Assembly (NCBI RefSeq): GCF_027257175.1 | Contig: NZ_JAPFGD010000003.1 | Location: forward strand, 144,766 to 208,765 | Length of the DNA: 64,000 nt | Source of the DNA: Castellaniella sp. S9 | GTDB taxonomy: Bacteria > Pseudomonadota > Gammaproteobacteria > Burkholderiales > Burkholderiaceae_B | Reading direction: 5' to 3' | Part shown: in pieces, positions 27,328 to 35,621 of the stretch | Position numbering within the stretch: position 1 is the stretch's first letter | How the letters are laid out: each line of letters begins with the position of its first letter | Translations under genes and position numbers: made by a program | Notes under the pieces: model-generated | What the model saw: the letters and a program-made list of their open reading frames with translations, nothing else | Database searches by the model: none | What the model was told of the DNA's origin: nothing

Positions 27328-28732
27328 AACGGGCCAGCCACAGCTGCGGATTAATGGGCGCGCCTTCGTGGCGCAGTTCGAAATACAGCCCCGGCTCGAC
27401 CTGTCCGCCGGTGGCGCCGACCCGGGCCACCACGTCCCCGCGCGCAACGACATCCCCCACCTGGCGCAGCAGGCTTTGATTGTAGGCATAGACGCTGAGG
27501 TATTTGCGGCCATGGTCGATGATCAGCAGGTTGCCGAAGCCGCTGAGCCAATGGGCGTAGACCACACGCCCCGCCGCCACGGCGCGCACGTCGGTGCCCT
27601 GCGCGGCGCGCAGCACGATGCCGCGCCACACGCCGCCGTCGGGCCGCTCGGCCCCGAAGCGCCCCTGGGCCTCACCGTCCACGGGGTACGGCAAGCCCTT
27701 GCTCAGGCCCGGGAATCCGTCGGCCGGCACGCTTTCGGCGGATTCGCGCCGTGCCTCGGCGGCCTGTCGCGTCTGCTCGGCCTGTGCGCGCTCCGCCTCG
27801 GCGCGTTCGGCCGCCTGCGCCCGGTCGTGCTCGGCCTGGGCCCGCGCCTGCGCCTCGCGATCCTCGCGCGCCTTGGCCTCGCGCATATGCTGCTCGGCCT
27901 GTTCGCGCACCTGGCGCGCTCTCTCGGCGGCTTCGCGCGCCTCACGGGCCTCGCGGGCCTTGCGTTCGGCCTCGGCGCGCAACGCGGCCTGGCGCCGCGC
28001 CTCGGCCTTGGCAATTTCAGCATCCAGCCCTTCGATCAAATCGCCCAGGCGGGTGTCGCGAGCCTTCAGTTCACGGGCCTGGCCGCGCTGCGCCTGCAAT
28101 TCGGCCTGGATGCGCTGCAACGTCCGGCGCCGCTCGTCCTGCTGTTCCTCGAGCGCCTTTTTTTGTTCGGCGGTCTCGGCCAGCAGGGTTTCGAGTTCGG
28201 CGTGGCGGGCGTCGGTTTGTGCCTGGAGGTCGGCCAGCTTGTCCAGGCTGCGCTGCAGCGCCTCCAAGGCTTGCGTGCGCGCCTTGGAGATGTACGTCAG
28301 ATAGGCCAGTTCGCGGCCGATCCGCTGCGGATCCTCGCCCGACAGCAGGGCCGTCCAGGGCGACAGGCCGCTGGAATACTGCGCCCGCAGCTGCCGCGCC
28401 AGCGCCTCGCGCTGACGATCGAGCTCGACGGTCTGGCCGCTGATGGCGGTCTCGAGATCACGCAGGCTGGCCGCCAGCGACTCGCGACGCCGGTCGAATT
28501 CGTCCAGCCTGCGGCTGATGTCCGAGATGGCCTGCTCGGAGGCCTTCAGGGCCTGGCTGGCATCGCGCTGGGACGAGGCGGTGTCCTCGATCCGTTCGCG
28601 CAGGTCATCGATCTGCGCGCGCAAGGCAGCGCGTTCCTTGTGCGCCGCCGCCTGGCGGTCGGCCAGCGAGGTCTGGGCCTGCGCGGCTGCCGCAGCCAGG
28701 CACAGGGCCGCCCCGAGGCACGCGAGGCGCAT
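27326..28732 (-). CDS. envC: EnvC-like murein hydrolase activator (coiled coil plus degenerate LytM/M23 domain)
   Basis: 468-residue periplasmic protein. Signal peptide MRLACLGAALCLAAAAAQAQ, long coiled coil from about 22 to 340 rich in Arg/Glu/Ala/Gln, and a C-terminal M23 (LytM) domain from about 360. EnvC activates the amidases AmiA/AmiB at the divisome and its LytM domain is catalytically dead. The same is seen here: the metal-binding HxxxD position reads WRGIVL, and the HxH motif reads YLSVYAYN. The sequence therefore supports an activator rather than an active peptidase. It follows gpmA by one base on the same strand; ATG 28732 is fixed by that and by the signal peptide. Confidence 0.9.
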   Translation of the reverse strand: MRLACLGAALCLAAAAAQAQTSLADRQAAAHKERAALRAQIDDLRERIEDTASSQRDASQALKASEQAISDISRRLDEFDRRRESLAASLRDLETAISGQTVELDRQREALARQLRAQYSSGLSPWTALLSGEDPQRIGRELAYLTYISKARTQALEALQRSLDKLADLQAQTDARHAELETLLAETAEQKKALEEQQDERRRTLQRIQAELQAQRGQARELKARDTRLGDLIEGLDAEIAKAEARRQAALRAEAERKAREAREAREAAERARQVREQAEQHMREAKAREDREAQARAQAEHDRAQAAERAEAERAQAEQTRQAAEARRESAESVPADGFPGLSKGLPYPVDGEAQGRFGAERPDGGVWRGIVLRAAQGTDVRAVAAGRVVYAHWLSGFGNLLIIDHGRKYLSVYAYNQSLLRQVGDVVARGDVVARVGATGGQVEPGLYFELRHEGAPINPQLWLAR

Positions 28733-28733
28733 G

Positions 28734-29486
28734 TCAGGCCTTGGCGGCCTTGCCCTGGTTGGCGACCGCCTGCATGGCCGCCTCGATCTGGGCGGCGTCG
28801 CCCAGATAGTCGCGACGCACGGGGCGCAGCTCGTCATCCAGTTCGTAGACCAGCGGTTGGCCGGTGGGAATGTTCAGGCCGACGATGTCCTCGTCCGAGA
28901 CCCCTTCCAGGTGCTTGATCAGCGCCCGCAGGCTGTTGCCGTGCGCCGAGATCAGCACCCGGCGGCCCGAGCGGATCGCCGGCGCGATGGAATCGTTCCA
29001 GAACGGCACCACGCGCTCCACGGTATCGCGCAGGCACTCGGTGGCGGGCAGTTGGTCGGCGGGAATGCGCTGGTAGCGCGCATCGAAACGGGGATGGCGC
29101 GGGTCGTCCAGCGCCAGAGGGTCGGGGGCGATGGCGTAGGCGCGCCGCCACAGCAGCACCTGCTCCTCGCCATAGCGGGCCGCCGTTTCGGCCTTGTTCA
29201 GCCCCTGCAAGGCGCCGTAGTGGCGCTCGTTCAGGCGCCAGCTGAGCCCGATGGGCGTGTGCATGGCGTCCATCGCATCCAGCGCGATCCAGAGCGTGCG
29301 GATCGCGCGCTTGAGGACCGAGGAAAAGGCCAGATCGAATTCGTAGCCGCTGGCACGCAGCAGTTCGCCCGCCTGGCGCGCCTGCTCGCGGCCGGTCTGG
29401 GTCAGGTCCACGTCGGTCCAGCCGGTGAAGCGATTTTCAAGATTCCACTGGCTTTCGCCATGGCGCATGAGTACGAGTTTGTGCAT
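28734..29486 (-). CDS. gpmA: 2,3-bisphosphoglycerate-dependent phosphoglycerate mutase
   Basis: 250-residue glycolytic enzyme interconverting 3- and 2-phosphoglycerate through a phosphohistidine. The phosphorylated histidine is H9 in [20 protein letters not shown]; the second catalytic region is [18 protein letters not shown], and [16 protein letters not shown] and [10 protein letters not shown] are typical dPGM blocks. Length matches the dimeric/tetrameric dPGM family. The gene heads a gpmA-envC unit and is divergent from the rhodanese gene with 99 bp between starts. Confidence 0.96.
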   Translation of the reverse strand: MHKLVLMRHGESQWNLENRFTGWTDVDLTQTGREQARQAGELLRASGYEFDLAFSSVLKRAIRTLWIALDAMDAMHTPIGLSWRLNERHYGALQGLNKAETAARYGEEQVLLWRRAYAIAPDPLALDDPRHPRFDARYQRIPADQLPATECLRDTVERVVPFWNDSIAPAIRSGRRVLISAHGNSLRALIKHLEGVSDEDIVGLNIPTGQPLVYELDDELRPVRRDYLGDAAQIEAAMQAVANQGKAAKA

Positions 29487-29585
29487 GTCCGAACAGCCCC
29501 GAACGGGCCCCGAAGTTGAAAACTGCCGTCCATTTTATAATCCCCCGGCATACAATTTGTTTTGACCCTTGTTACAGGATCGACC

Positions 29586-29996
29586 GTGGATTTTCTACTC
29601 AGCCAGAACAACCTCTGGATATTGCTCATCGCCCTGGCGTCCGGCGGCTTGCTGCTCTGGCCCAGCCTCTCGCGCGGGCGGCCGGGCGGGCGCATCGCGC
29701 TCAACGACGCCGTCCAGCAAGTCAACCGCGAACATGGCCTGTTCATCGACTTGCGGCCGGCCGAACAATTCAAGGCGGGCAGCATCCCCCAATCGCGCAA
29801 CGTCCCCATGGCCGACCTCGAGTCGCAGGTCGCCAGCCTGCCCAAGGACAAGCCCCTGATCCTCGTGGACGGCCAGGGCCGCGACGCCCAGCGCGCCCTG
29901 GCCAGCCTGCGCAAGCACGGCTTCGATCGGGTATCCTCGCTGGAAGGCGGCGTGAACGGCTGGGTCCAGGCCGGCATGCCGCTCAAGAAGTCCTGA
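29586..29996 (+). CDS. Membrane-anchored rhodanese-like protein lacking the catalytic cysteine
   Basis: 136 residues: an N-terminal transmembrane helix (about 9-26, NLWILLIALASGGLLLW) and one rhodanese domain (GLFIDLRPAEQFKAGSIPQS ... GGVNGWVQAGMPL). The active-site loop, normally C-R-S-G-x-R/S, reads D95-G-Q-G-R-D; there is no cysteine anywhere in the protein. It cannot act as a sulfurtransferase by the usual mechanism and is likely a structural or ligand-binding relative. GTG 29586 is preferred (AGGA seven bases upstream); an in-frame TTG lies eight codons earlier. grxC and secB follow on the same strand, a conserved neighbourhood. Confidence 0.85.
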   Translation: MDFLLSQNNLWILLIALASGGLLLWPSLSRGRPGGRIALNDAVQQVNREHGLFIDLRPAEQFKAGSIPQSRNVPMADLESQVASLPKDKPLILVDGQGRDAQRALASLRKHGFDRVSSLEGGVNGWVQAGMPLKKS

Positions 29997-30014
29997 CGTC
30001 GCCGAGGATCCCCC

Positions 30015-30275
30015 ATGCCCCAGGTCACCATGTACTGCACCGCAGTATGTCCGTATTGCATCCGCGCCGAGGCGCTGCTGCGGCAGCGCGGCGTCGCGGA
30101 CATCCACAAGATCCACATCGATCGTGATCCGGCGCAGCGCGCCGTGATGATGGAACGCACCGGCCGGCGCACCGTACCCCAGATCTACATCGACGACCGC
30201 CACGTCGGCGGCTACGACGATCTGGCCGCACTGGACCGCGCCGGCGGCCTGCTGCCTCTATTGCAGCCCGCTTGA
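30015..30275 (+). CDS. grxC: Glutaredoxin 3
   Basis: 86-residue dithiol glutaredoxin. Active site C-P-Y-C near residue 12-15 ([14 protein letters not shown]), the cis-proline in [10 protein letters not shown] and the glutathione-binding [13 protein letters not shown] are all present. Reduces protein disulfides with glutathione in the cytoplasm. It lies 18 bases after the rhodanese-like gene and 22 bases before secB; this grouping is common in Proteobacteria. Confidence 0.96.
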   Translation: MPQVTMYCTAVCPYCIRAEALLRQRGVADIHKIHIDRDPAQRAVMMERTGRRTVPQIYIDDRHVGGYDDLAALDRAGGLLPLLQPA

Positions 30276-30297
30276 CTCACCCCTTACAGGAAACCAC

Positions 30298-30816
30298 ATG
30301 TCTGAAAACCAGGGAAACCAGGGTAACCAGGACGGCCAGGCCCCCAGCTTCGGCCTGCAACGCACCTACGTCAAGGATCTGTCGCTCGAGATGCCCAACG
30401 CGCCGGCCATTTTCCTCGAGCAGGAAGGCCCGACCGTCGAGGTCTCGATCCAGGTCGGCGGCCAGCGCCTGGCCGAGACCGTCTTCGAATCGGTGGTCAC
30501 GGCCACCGTCACCACCCGCATCGGGGACAAGGTCCTGTACCTGGTGGAACTCAGCCAGGGCGGGATCTTCGAGGCCGCCAACATCCCGGAGGAACAGCTC
30601 GATCCCCTGCTGGGCATCGTCTGCCCCACCATGCTGTACCCGTACCTGCGCGCCAATATCGCCGACGCGATCACGCGCACCTCGATGCCGCCGCTGCACC
30701 TGGCCGAGATGAATTTCCAGGCTTTGTACGAGCAGCGCCTGGCGCAGGCCGCCGGCGAACAGGCTTCCGAGAAACCGGACTCGGGCCTGATCCTGCCCCC
30801 GGGCGCACGCAACTAG
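30298..30816 (+). CDS. secB: Protein-export chaperone SecB
   Basis: 172-residue tetrameric chaperone that keeps preproteins unfolded and delivers them to SecA. Recognised by [19 protein letters not shown], the [26 protein letters not shown] sheet and the SecA-contacting [22 protein letters not shown] helix. The N-terminus has a short Asn/Gln-rich run (NQGNQGNQ). The gene is read from ATG 30298 with AGGAAACC upstream, and gpsA follows after 13 bases; the secB-gpsA order is conserved. Confidence 0.97.
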   Translation: MSENQGNQGNQDGQAPSFGLQRTYVKDLSLEMPNAPAIFLEQEGPTVEVSIQVGGQRLAETVFESVVTATVTTRIGDKVLYLVELSQGGIFEAANIPEEQLDPLLGIVCPTMLYPYLRANIADAITRTSMPPLHLAEMNFQALYEQRLAQAAGEQASEKPDSGLILPPGARN

Positions 30817-30829
30817 GACGGGCATCGCC

Positions 30830-31858
30830 ATGGCCCGGGTCCACGTCAGCGTGCTGGGGGCCGGCGCCTGGGGCACCGCCCTGGCCGCGCTGGCCAGCGC
30901 CCGGGCCGATGTGCTGTTGTGGGCGCGCGCCCCCGAGGTCGCGGACGCCATCGGCCGGGCGCGGCGCAATCCACGTCATCTGTCGGACATCGAACTCCCC
31001 TCGGCCCTGCGCGCCACCGCCGACCTGGACGCCGCGCTGGACCACGTGCTCGACGCACCCGGCCCGGGCCTGATCGTCCTGGGGGTGCCCATGGCCGGGC
31101 TGGCGGACATCTGCGCGCAACTGGCATCCGCCCTGCCCGCACAGCGCGACAGGCCTTTGCACCTGCTGTGGACCTGCAAGGGCATCGATCCCGACACGCT
31201 GCAACTGCCCCATCAAATCATCGCCGGGCACCTGCCGCGGCGGCCCTGGCTGCACGCAGGCGTGCTGTCGGGCCCCTCGTTCGCGCGCGAGGTTGCCCAG
31301 GGCCTGCCGGTCGCCCTCACCCTGGCCGCCGGGGATCCAGGCACCGGCACGGTCTGCCAGGCGGCCTACCATGGCGTCCAGGCGCGCATCTATACCACGC
31401 CGGACATCGTCGGGGTCGAGGTCGGCGGTGCACTGAAGAACGTCATGGCCATCGCCTGCGGAATCTCGGATGGCCTACGGCTGGGCACCAACGCGCGCGC
31501 CGCCCTGATCACCCGGGGCCTGGCCGAGATCCAGCGCCTGGGCATCGCCCTGGGTGGCCAGGCGGATACCTTTTCCGGGCTGGCGGGGCTGGGCGACCTG
31601 GTCCTGACGGCCACCGGGGGCCTGTCGCGCAACCGGCAGGTGGGCGTCGCCGTGGGCGAGGGCCGCCGCCTCGAGGACATCCTGGCGGGCGGCATGACCG
31701 CCGAGGGCGTGCGCTGCGCACGCGCGGCGCTCGAACTGGGCAGCCGCCACGCCCTGGATCTGCCGATCACCGAGATCGTCTGCCGCGTGCTGTTCGACGG
31801 CCTGGCGCCGCGCGAGGCGGTGGCGGCGCTGCTCACGCGCGAGCCGCGGCCCGAATGA
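30830..31858 (+). CDS. gpsA: NAD(P)-dependent glycerol-3-phosphate dehydrogenase
   Basis: 342-residue enzyme reducing dihydroxyacetone phosphate to sn-glycerol 3-phosphate for phospholipid synthesis. N-terminal Rossmann motif VLGAGAWGTALAALA, the conserved GPSFAREVAQGLP, the catalytic lysine in VGGALKNVMAIACGISDG, and the C-terminal FSGLAGLGDLVLTATGGLSRNR. Last gene of the rhodanese-grxC-secB-gpsA group; its end faces trmL across 23 bp. Confidence 0.96.
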   Translation: MARVHVSVLGAGAWGTALAALASARADVLLWARAPEVADAIGRARRNPRHLSDIELPSALRATADLDAALDHVLDAPGPGLIVLGVPMAGLADICAQLASALPAQRDRPLHLLWTCKGIDPDTLQLPHQIIAGHLPRRPWLHAGVLSGPSFAREVAQGLPVALTLAAGDPGTGTVCQAAYHGVQARIYTTPDIVGVEVGGALKNVMAIACGISDGLRLGTNARAALITRGLAEIQRLGIALGGQADTFSGLAGLGDLVLTATGGLSRNRQVGVAVGEGRRLEDILAGGMTAEGVRCARAALELGSRHALDLPITEIVCRVLFDGLAPREAVAALLTREPRPE

Positions 31859-31881
31859 CCGCGGCCTAGGGCCTGTTCACA

Positions 31882-32352
31882 CTAAACCCCGCCGGCGTAT
31901 CCCGCCTGGCGCCACGCCTCGAATACCGTCACCGCCACCGCGTTCGACAGGTTCAGGCTGCGCTGCCGCGGCATCATCGGCAGGCGCATGCGCTGCGCCT
32001 CGGGAAAGAAGGCCAGTTGCGCCTGCGACAAGCCCGCGGTTTCCCGGCCGAACACAAACACGTCGCCCACGCGCAGCGGCTGATCGCCGATCAGCGCCGC
32101 GCCGTGCGTCGTCATGGCAAAGCGGCGCGCCGGGTCCGCGCCGATGGCATCCAGGGCGCCGGCCAGGTCATCGTGCACCCGCATCCGCGCCCACTCGTGA
32201 TAGTCCAGCCCGGCGCGCCGCAGCCGCGCGTCATCCAGCACGAACCCCAAGGGCCGCACCAGGTGCAGGGTTGCCCCGGTGTTGGCCGCAAGGCGGATGA
32301 CATTGCCCGTGTTGGGCGGGATTTCCGGCTCGACCAGAACGATATGGAACAT
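31882..32352 (-). CDS. trmL: tRNA (cytidine34-2'-O)-methyltransferase TrmL
   Basis: 156-residue SPOUT-class methyltransferase that 2'-O-methylates the wobble base of tRNA-Leu. Family marks: FHIVLVEPEIPPNTGNVIRLA at the start, LVRPLGFVLDDARLRRAGLDY, FGRETAGLS and the knot motif MPRQRSLNLSNAVAVTVFEAWRQ. The ATG at 32352 is taken, with AAGGTG nine bases upstream; a GTG three codons earlier is in frame. comF lies 24 bp upstream on the same strand. Confidence 0.94.
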   Translation of the reverse strand: MFHIVLVEPEIPPNTGNVIRLAANTGATLHLVRPLGFVLDDARLRRAGLDYHEWARMRVHDDLAGALDAIGADPARRFAMTTHGAALIGDQPLRVGDVFVFGRETAGLSQAQLAFFPEAQRMRLPMMPRQRSLNLSNAVAVTVFEAWRQAGYAGGV

Positions 32353-32376
32353 GAAGGGCACACCTTTTTTACGATT

Positions 32377-33156
32377 TCAATCCATGCGATCCCGGGCGGC
32401 CGCGGCCGGCCGCGCCGCAGCCGCCACGGCGCGCGCCAACACCAGGCCGGTGACGCTGGCCGCACCGGCGGCCTTGAGCGCGCGCGCGATCCCGTCCAGG
32501 GTGCTGCCCGTCGTCAGCACGTCATCGACCACGGCGACATGGCAGCCCTCGGGCACGGCCCCGCAACGGTAGGCCCCGCGTTGGGCGGCGCGGCGCGCCG
32601 CGCGATCCAGCAGGGCCTGTTTGGCGCCCTCCCCCGTGCGCCAGAGCATGCCCGGCCGGCAGCGCAGCCCCAGGCGCGGGGCCAAGGCCCGGGCCACCTC
32701 GGCTGCGGGACTGAAGCCCCGGCGCAGGATCGCCTCGCGCCGCGCGGGCACCGGCACCAGGATTGTAGACCTCGGCAGGGGTGCATCCGCATCCGCCACG
32801 GCCTCGGCCAGCAGGCCCGCCAGGACGCCGGACAGGTCGAACCGCCGGCGCGCCTTGTACAGCAGGATCAAGTCGCGGCCCTCGGCCTCGTAGTCGAAGG
32901 CCGCCACCACCCGGTCGAAGGCCGGCGGCCGCAGGCTGCAGTCCAGGCAGACGGCATCCGCCAGCCGTTGCGCACACAGCGGACAGCGCCGCGCCCCCGC
33001 CCGGATCGGCACCGGCCGGCATGCGGCACAGGGCCGTCCGCCCCGGGCACGGACGCCGCAACGCGGACAATCGGTGGGCACCCGGGCCAGCAGCGCGCGC
33101 GCACCGATGCCGCCCAGACATCCCAGGCGTTCGCGCCATCGGGCCGTATCCAGCAT
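32377..33156 (-). CDS. comF: ComF-family phosphoribosyltransferase-like competence protein
   Basis: 259 residues. An N-terminal zinc-finger region with four cysteine pairs (CPRC, CAAC, CPLC, CLDC) is followed by a phosphoribosyltransferase fold: LLYKARRRFDLS, VPVPARREAILRRGFSPAAEVARALAPRLG and the PRPP loop VAVVDDVLTTGSTLDG. ComF proteins help DNA uptake in naturally competent bacteria, where they probably work with DprA and PriA on incoming single strands; a dprA gene is present at 52.7 kb. ATG 33156 gives the expected N-terminus; about 20 more codons are open upstream. Confidence 0.9.
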   Translation of the reverse strand: MLDTARWRERLGCLGGIGARALLARVPTDCPRCGVRARGGRPCAACRPVPIRAGARRCPLCAQRLADAVCLDCSLRPPAFDRVVAAFDYEAEGRDLILLYKARRRFDLSGVLAGLLAEAVADADAPLPRSTILVPVPARREAILRRGFSPAAEVARALAPRLGLRCRPGMLWRTGEGAKQALLDRAARRAAQRGAYRCGAVPEGCHVAVVDDVLTTGSTLDGIARALKAAGAASVTGLVLARAVAAAARPAAAARDRMD

Positions 33157-33231
33157 AATGTCACCTCCCCGCGATCGATCCGGACATCTGAACACAGCAC
33201 GCCGGGACGCGGACACCCCTCTTGATCCGAC

Positions 33232-34188
33232 ATGTCACAGCTTCCCCGCCTGCCCATCGATCCCGCCGCCGTCAGCCGGCAGTTCGCCCGGCGCAGCCCC
33301 CTGGACGCCGCCCAATTCCTGTATGGGGAAATCGCCCAGCGCATGCTGCAGCGCCTCAGCTACATCCGCATCCAGCCCAAGGACATCCTGGATGCGGGCT
33401 GCGGCGCCGCGCATGCGCTCGATCCCCTGCGCGCCCGCTATCCGGACCAGCGATACACCGGGCTGGACGCCTGCGGGACATTGCTGGATACCGCGCGCGC
33501 GCGCTACGCGGCCAAACCGGGGTTCTGGCACAAGCTGCGCAACAAGCCCACGCCGACGCCGGGCTTCGTCCAGGCCGACCTCGCGGACACCGGCCTGCTC
33601 GACGAAAGCCTCGACCTGGTCTGGTCGAACCTGGCCCTGCATTGGCATCCCGAACCGCACCTGGTGCTGCAGGAATGGCGCCGCATCCTCAGGATCGACG
33701 GCCTGGCCATGTATTCCAGCCTCGGCCCCGGCACCTTCAAGGAATTGCGCGAGGCCGTCGACGAGGCCGGCCTGGGGACGCACACCATGGAATTCGTCGA
33801 CATGCACGACTTCGGCGATCTCATGATTCAGGTCGGATTCGCCGATCCGGTGATGGACCAGGAAATCATCACCCTGACCTACCGCAGCGCGGACAAACTG
33901 CTGGAGGACGTCCGCAACCTGGGCGGCAATCCGCATCCCGAACGGCGCGTCGGCGCCGCCGGCCGGCAATGGCGGGCGCGCTTGATCCAGGCGCTGGAGC
34001 GCCGGCGCCACGCGGACGGCACCATCCATCTGAGCCTCGAGGTCGCCTACGGCCACGCCTGGCGCGCCGCCGCGCGCCGCGGCCCGTTCGGCGACCTGCC
34101 GGTGACCACCTTCAAGCGATCACAAGCCTTGGAGTCCGGCAAGCCGCCCCCGCGCGTGGTGCCGCGCAAACCCGACCAAAAGGATTAG
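33232..34188 (+). CDS. BioC-like SAM-dependent methyltransferase
   Basis: 318-residue class I methyltransferase of the BioC/NDUFAF5 group. The N-terminal pairing helix VSRQFARRSPLDAAQFLYGEIAQRML is typical; SAM motif I is ILDAGCGAAHALD near residue 60, followed by YTGLDACGTLLDTA and the post-I block LDLVWSNLALHWHPEPH, which is characteristic of BioC. BioC methylates malonyl-ACP to start the pimelate moiety of biotin. No other biotin genes are in the window, so this remains a family call. It diverges from comF with 75 bp between starts. C-terminal 35 residues are proline/lysine-rich. Confidence 0.8.
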   Translation: MSQLPRLPIDPAAVSRQFARRSPLDAAQFLYGEIAQRMLQRLSYIRIQPKDILDAGCGAAHALDPLRARYPDQRYTGLDACGTLLDTARARYAAKPGFWHKLRNKPTPTPGFVQADLADTGLLDESLDLVWSNLALHWHPEPHLVLQEWRRILRIDGLAMYSSLGPGTFKELREAVDEAGLGTHTMEFVDMHDFGDLMIQVGFADPVMDQEIITLTYRSADKLLEDVRNLGGNPHPERRVGAAGRQWRARLIQALERRRHADGTIHLSLEVAYGHAWRAAARRGPFGDLPVTTFKRSQALESGKPPPRVVPRKPDQKD

Positions 34189-34248
34189 GGCCTGCACGTC
34201 TTTCGGGGGGTCTGAAAAAAATAGACTCGCTTTTCATGGTCTGACCTG

Positions 34249-34293
34249 TATAATCCGACTAGTTGGTCGAATCTACCAACTAGTCGGATTATA
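34249..34293. promoter_or_regulatory. 45-bp double palindrome overlapping a -10 box upstream of osmC
   Basis: Two perfect 19-base inverted arms (34249-34267 and 34275-34293) flank a seven-base spacer. Each arm itself contains a near-palindromic 12-mer, CCGACTAGTTGG on the left and CCAACTAGTCGG on the right, so two operator-like sites face each other. The outer six bases of each arm read TATAAT toward the centre, so the left site overlaps a perfect -10 for osmC. A TetR-family gene follows osmC; TetR dimers bind such sites. Repression of osmC-tetR by that regulator is the natural inference. Confidence 0.75.
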
Positions 34294-34346
34294 TGTTGAT
34301 CTGCAAATGATGCAGGTGAATCGCAACCCCCTTGAAAGGAAGATCC

Positions 34347-34901
34347 ATGACAAACGCCAAACCATACGCGGACATCCAGGCCATCCGGGACACGATCGAT
34401 GCCGTGCGCCAGCAACCCGAACTGGGCAAAGTGACCTTCAACATGAAAAGCCGATCCTCGGGCGGCCTGGCGGTGACCACCCGCACCGGCCCACTGACCC
34501 AGAACGGCCAGGCCGACGGCAGCCGATCCGGGAAATTTTCTCTGGTCAGCGACGAGCCGGTCGCGCTACTGGGCACCGACACCGGTGCCAGCCCTGCAGA
34601 ATATGCCCTGAAGGCCCTCGCCGGCTGCTACGCCGTCACCCTGGCGTCAATGGCCGCCAGCCAAGGCATCGAGCTCGACGGCCTGGAACTCGACCTGAAC
34701 TTCGACATCGACCTCAATGGCTTCCTGGGGCTCGACGATACAGTACGCAAAGGCGCGCAAGCCATCCGCGTCGACGTCAAGCTGGACAGCGCATCCGCCA
34801 GCCGCGAACAGTTGGAAGCTCTGGTAAACGACCTGCCGAGCCATTCACCCCTCCACGACACCCTGGCCAACCCGGTGAACGTATCCGCCCAGCTTGTCTG
34901 A
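34347..34901 (+). CDS. OsmC-family protein
   Basis: 184-residue OsmC/Ohr-fold protein. Recognisable blocks are TFNMKSRSSGGLAVTTRTG in the first strands, GASPAEYALKALAGCYAVTLASMAASQGIELDGLELDL with the single conserved cysteine, and DDTVRKGAQAIRVDVKLDS. Ohr and OsmC peroxidases use two cysteines; only the second is present here, so thiol peroxidase activity by the usual mechanism is doubtful. It is probably closer to the YhfA/one-cysteine branch. ATG 34347 follows AAGGAAGA at good spacing. It is the first gene behind the double palindrome and is followed after 68 bases by the TetR gene. Confidence 0.85.
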   Translation: MTNAKPYADIQAIRDTIDAVRQQPELGKVTFNMKSRSSGGLAVTTRTGPLTQNGQADGSRSGKFSLVSDEPVALLGTDTGASPAEYALKALAGCYAVTLASMAASQGIELDGLELDLNFDIDLNGFLGLDDTVRKGAQAIRVDVKLDSASASREQLEALVNDLPSHSPLHDTLANPVNVSAQLV

Positions 34902-34969
34902 CTGACCGGAGCCCGGCGCTGTGACTCGCAGAGACTAAAATGGCGCCGTCTCGTTCAACAGGAAAGATC

Positions 34970-35620
34970 ATGGCCCCGCAACCCGCCGACTCCGGCACGA
35001 CATCCGGCACCCAGGCGCCCGTGCGCCTGGCACCCATCGGCGGCGGGATGATCGAGAAACTGCTGGATGCCGCCCAGGCGCTCATCCAGCAAAAAGGATA
35101 CAACGGGTTTTCCTACGACGACGTGTCGCGCATGGTCGGCCTGAAGAAACCAAGCATCCACCATTATTTTCCCCGCAAAGAGGACCTCGGTGCATCAGTC
35201 GCCCAGCGCTACGCCGATCGCGTCGAGGCCCGCCTCGCGGACATCGACGCCAGCGGCGACGATGCGGCGCGGCGACTGGGCGGGTACCTGCAACTGTTCT
35301 TCGACACCTACGGCCCGTCGCGCCGAATCTGCCCCTGCGGCATCCTCGGTGCCGAAATGGACGCCCTGCCGCCGCCCGTGGCCCAGGCCGCTCATCGGTT
35401 CTTTCGTGCCAACCTCGCATGGCTGACCGTACTTCTGACCGACGGCCGCCAAACCGGAACGCTCGCGTATGAAGGTCCAGCAGCCGACATGGCCATGCTG
35501 CTGCTGTCCACGCTCGAAGGCGCCATGATCGTCGGCCGAGGGCTGGGCGACACCGATACGCTGAATCAGGTGGGCGCCACGATACTGCGGAACTTGCGGG
35601 CCGCGTCGGCGCTCGCGTAA
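34970..35620 (+). CDS. TetR/AcrR-family transcriptional repressor
   Basis: 216 residues. The HTH lies at about 25-72: MIEKLLDAAQALIQQKGYNGFSYDDVSRMVGLKKPSIHHYFPRKEDL, shown here in part only by its family features, with the recognition helix KKPSIHHYF. The ligand domain carries an unusual cysteine pair, C-P-C, in RRICPCGILGAEMDALP, which may bind thiol-reactive ligands or a metal. ATG 34970 has AGGAAAGATC upstream; an ATG ten codons earlier is also in frame. It likely represses osmC and itself through the 45-bp double palindrome. Ends one base from the convergent gntR stop. Confidence 0.88.
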   Translation: MAPQPADSGTTSGTQAPVRLAPIGGGMIEKLLDAAQALIQQKGYNGFSYDDVSRMVGLKKPSIHHYFPRKEDLGASVAQRYADRVEARLADIDASGDDAARRLGGYLQLFFDTYGPSRRICPCGILGAEMDALPPPVAQAAHRFFRANLAWLTVLLTDGRQTGTLAYEGPAADMAMLLLSTLEGAMIVGRGLGDTDTLNQVGATILRNLRAASALA

Positions 35621-35621
35621 T

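Noticed and set aside
25864..28918. Plus-strand frames of 464 and 516 codons opposite ctpA and envC
   Set aside because: Shadows of the opposite-strand genes; the second merely mirrors the repetitive Arg/Glu/Ala coiled coil.
31860..31885. Insertion-sequence end at GGGCCTGTTCACACTAA between gpsA and trmL
   Set aside because: It looked like a transposon terminus, but no partner repeat, target duplication or transposase is nearby.
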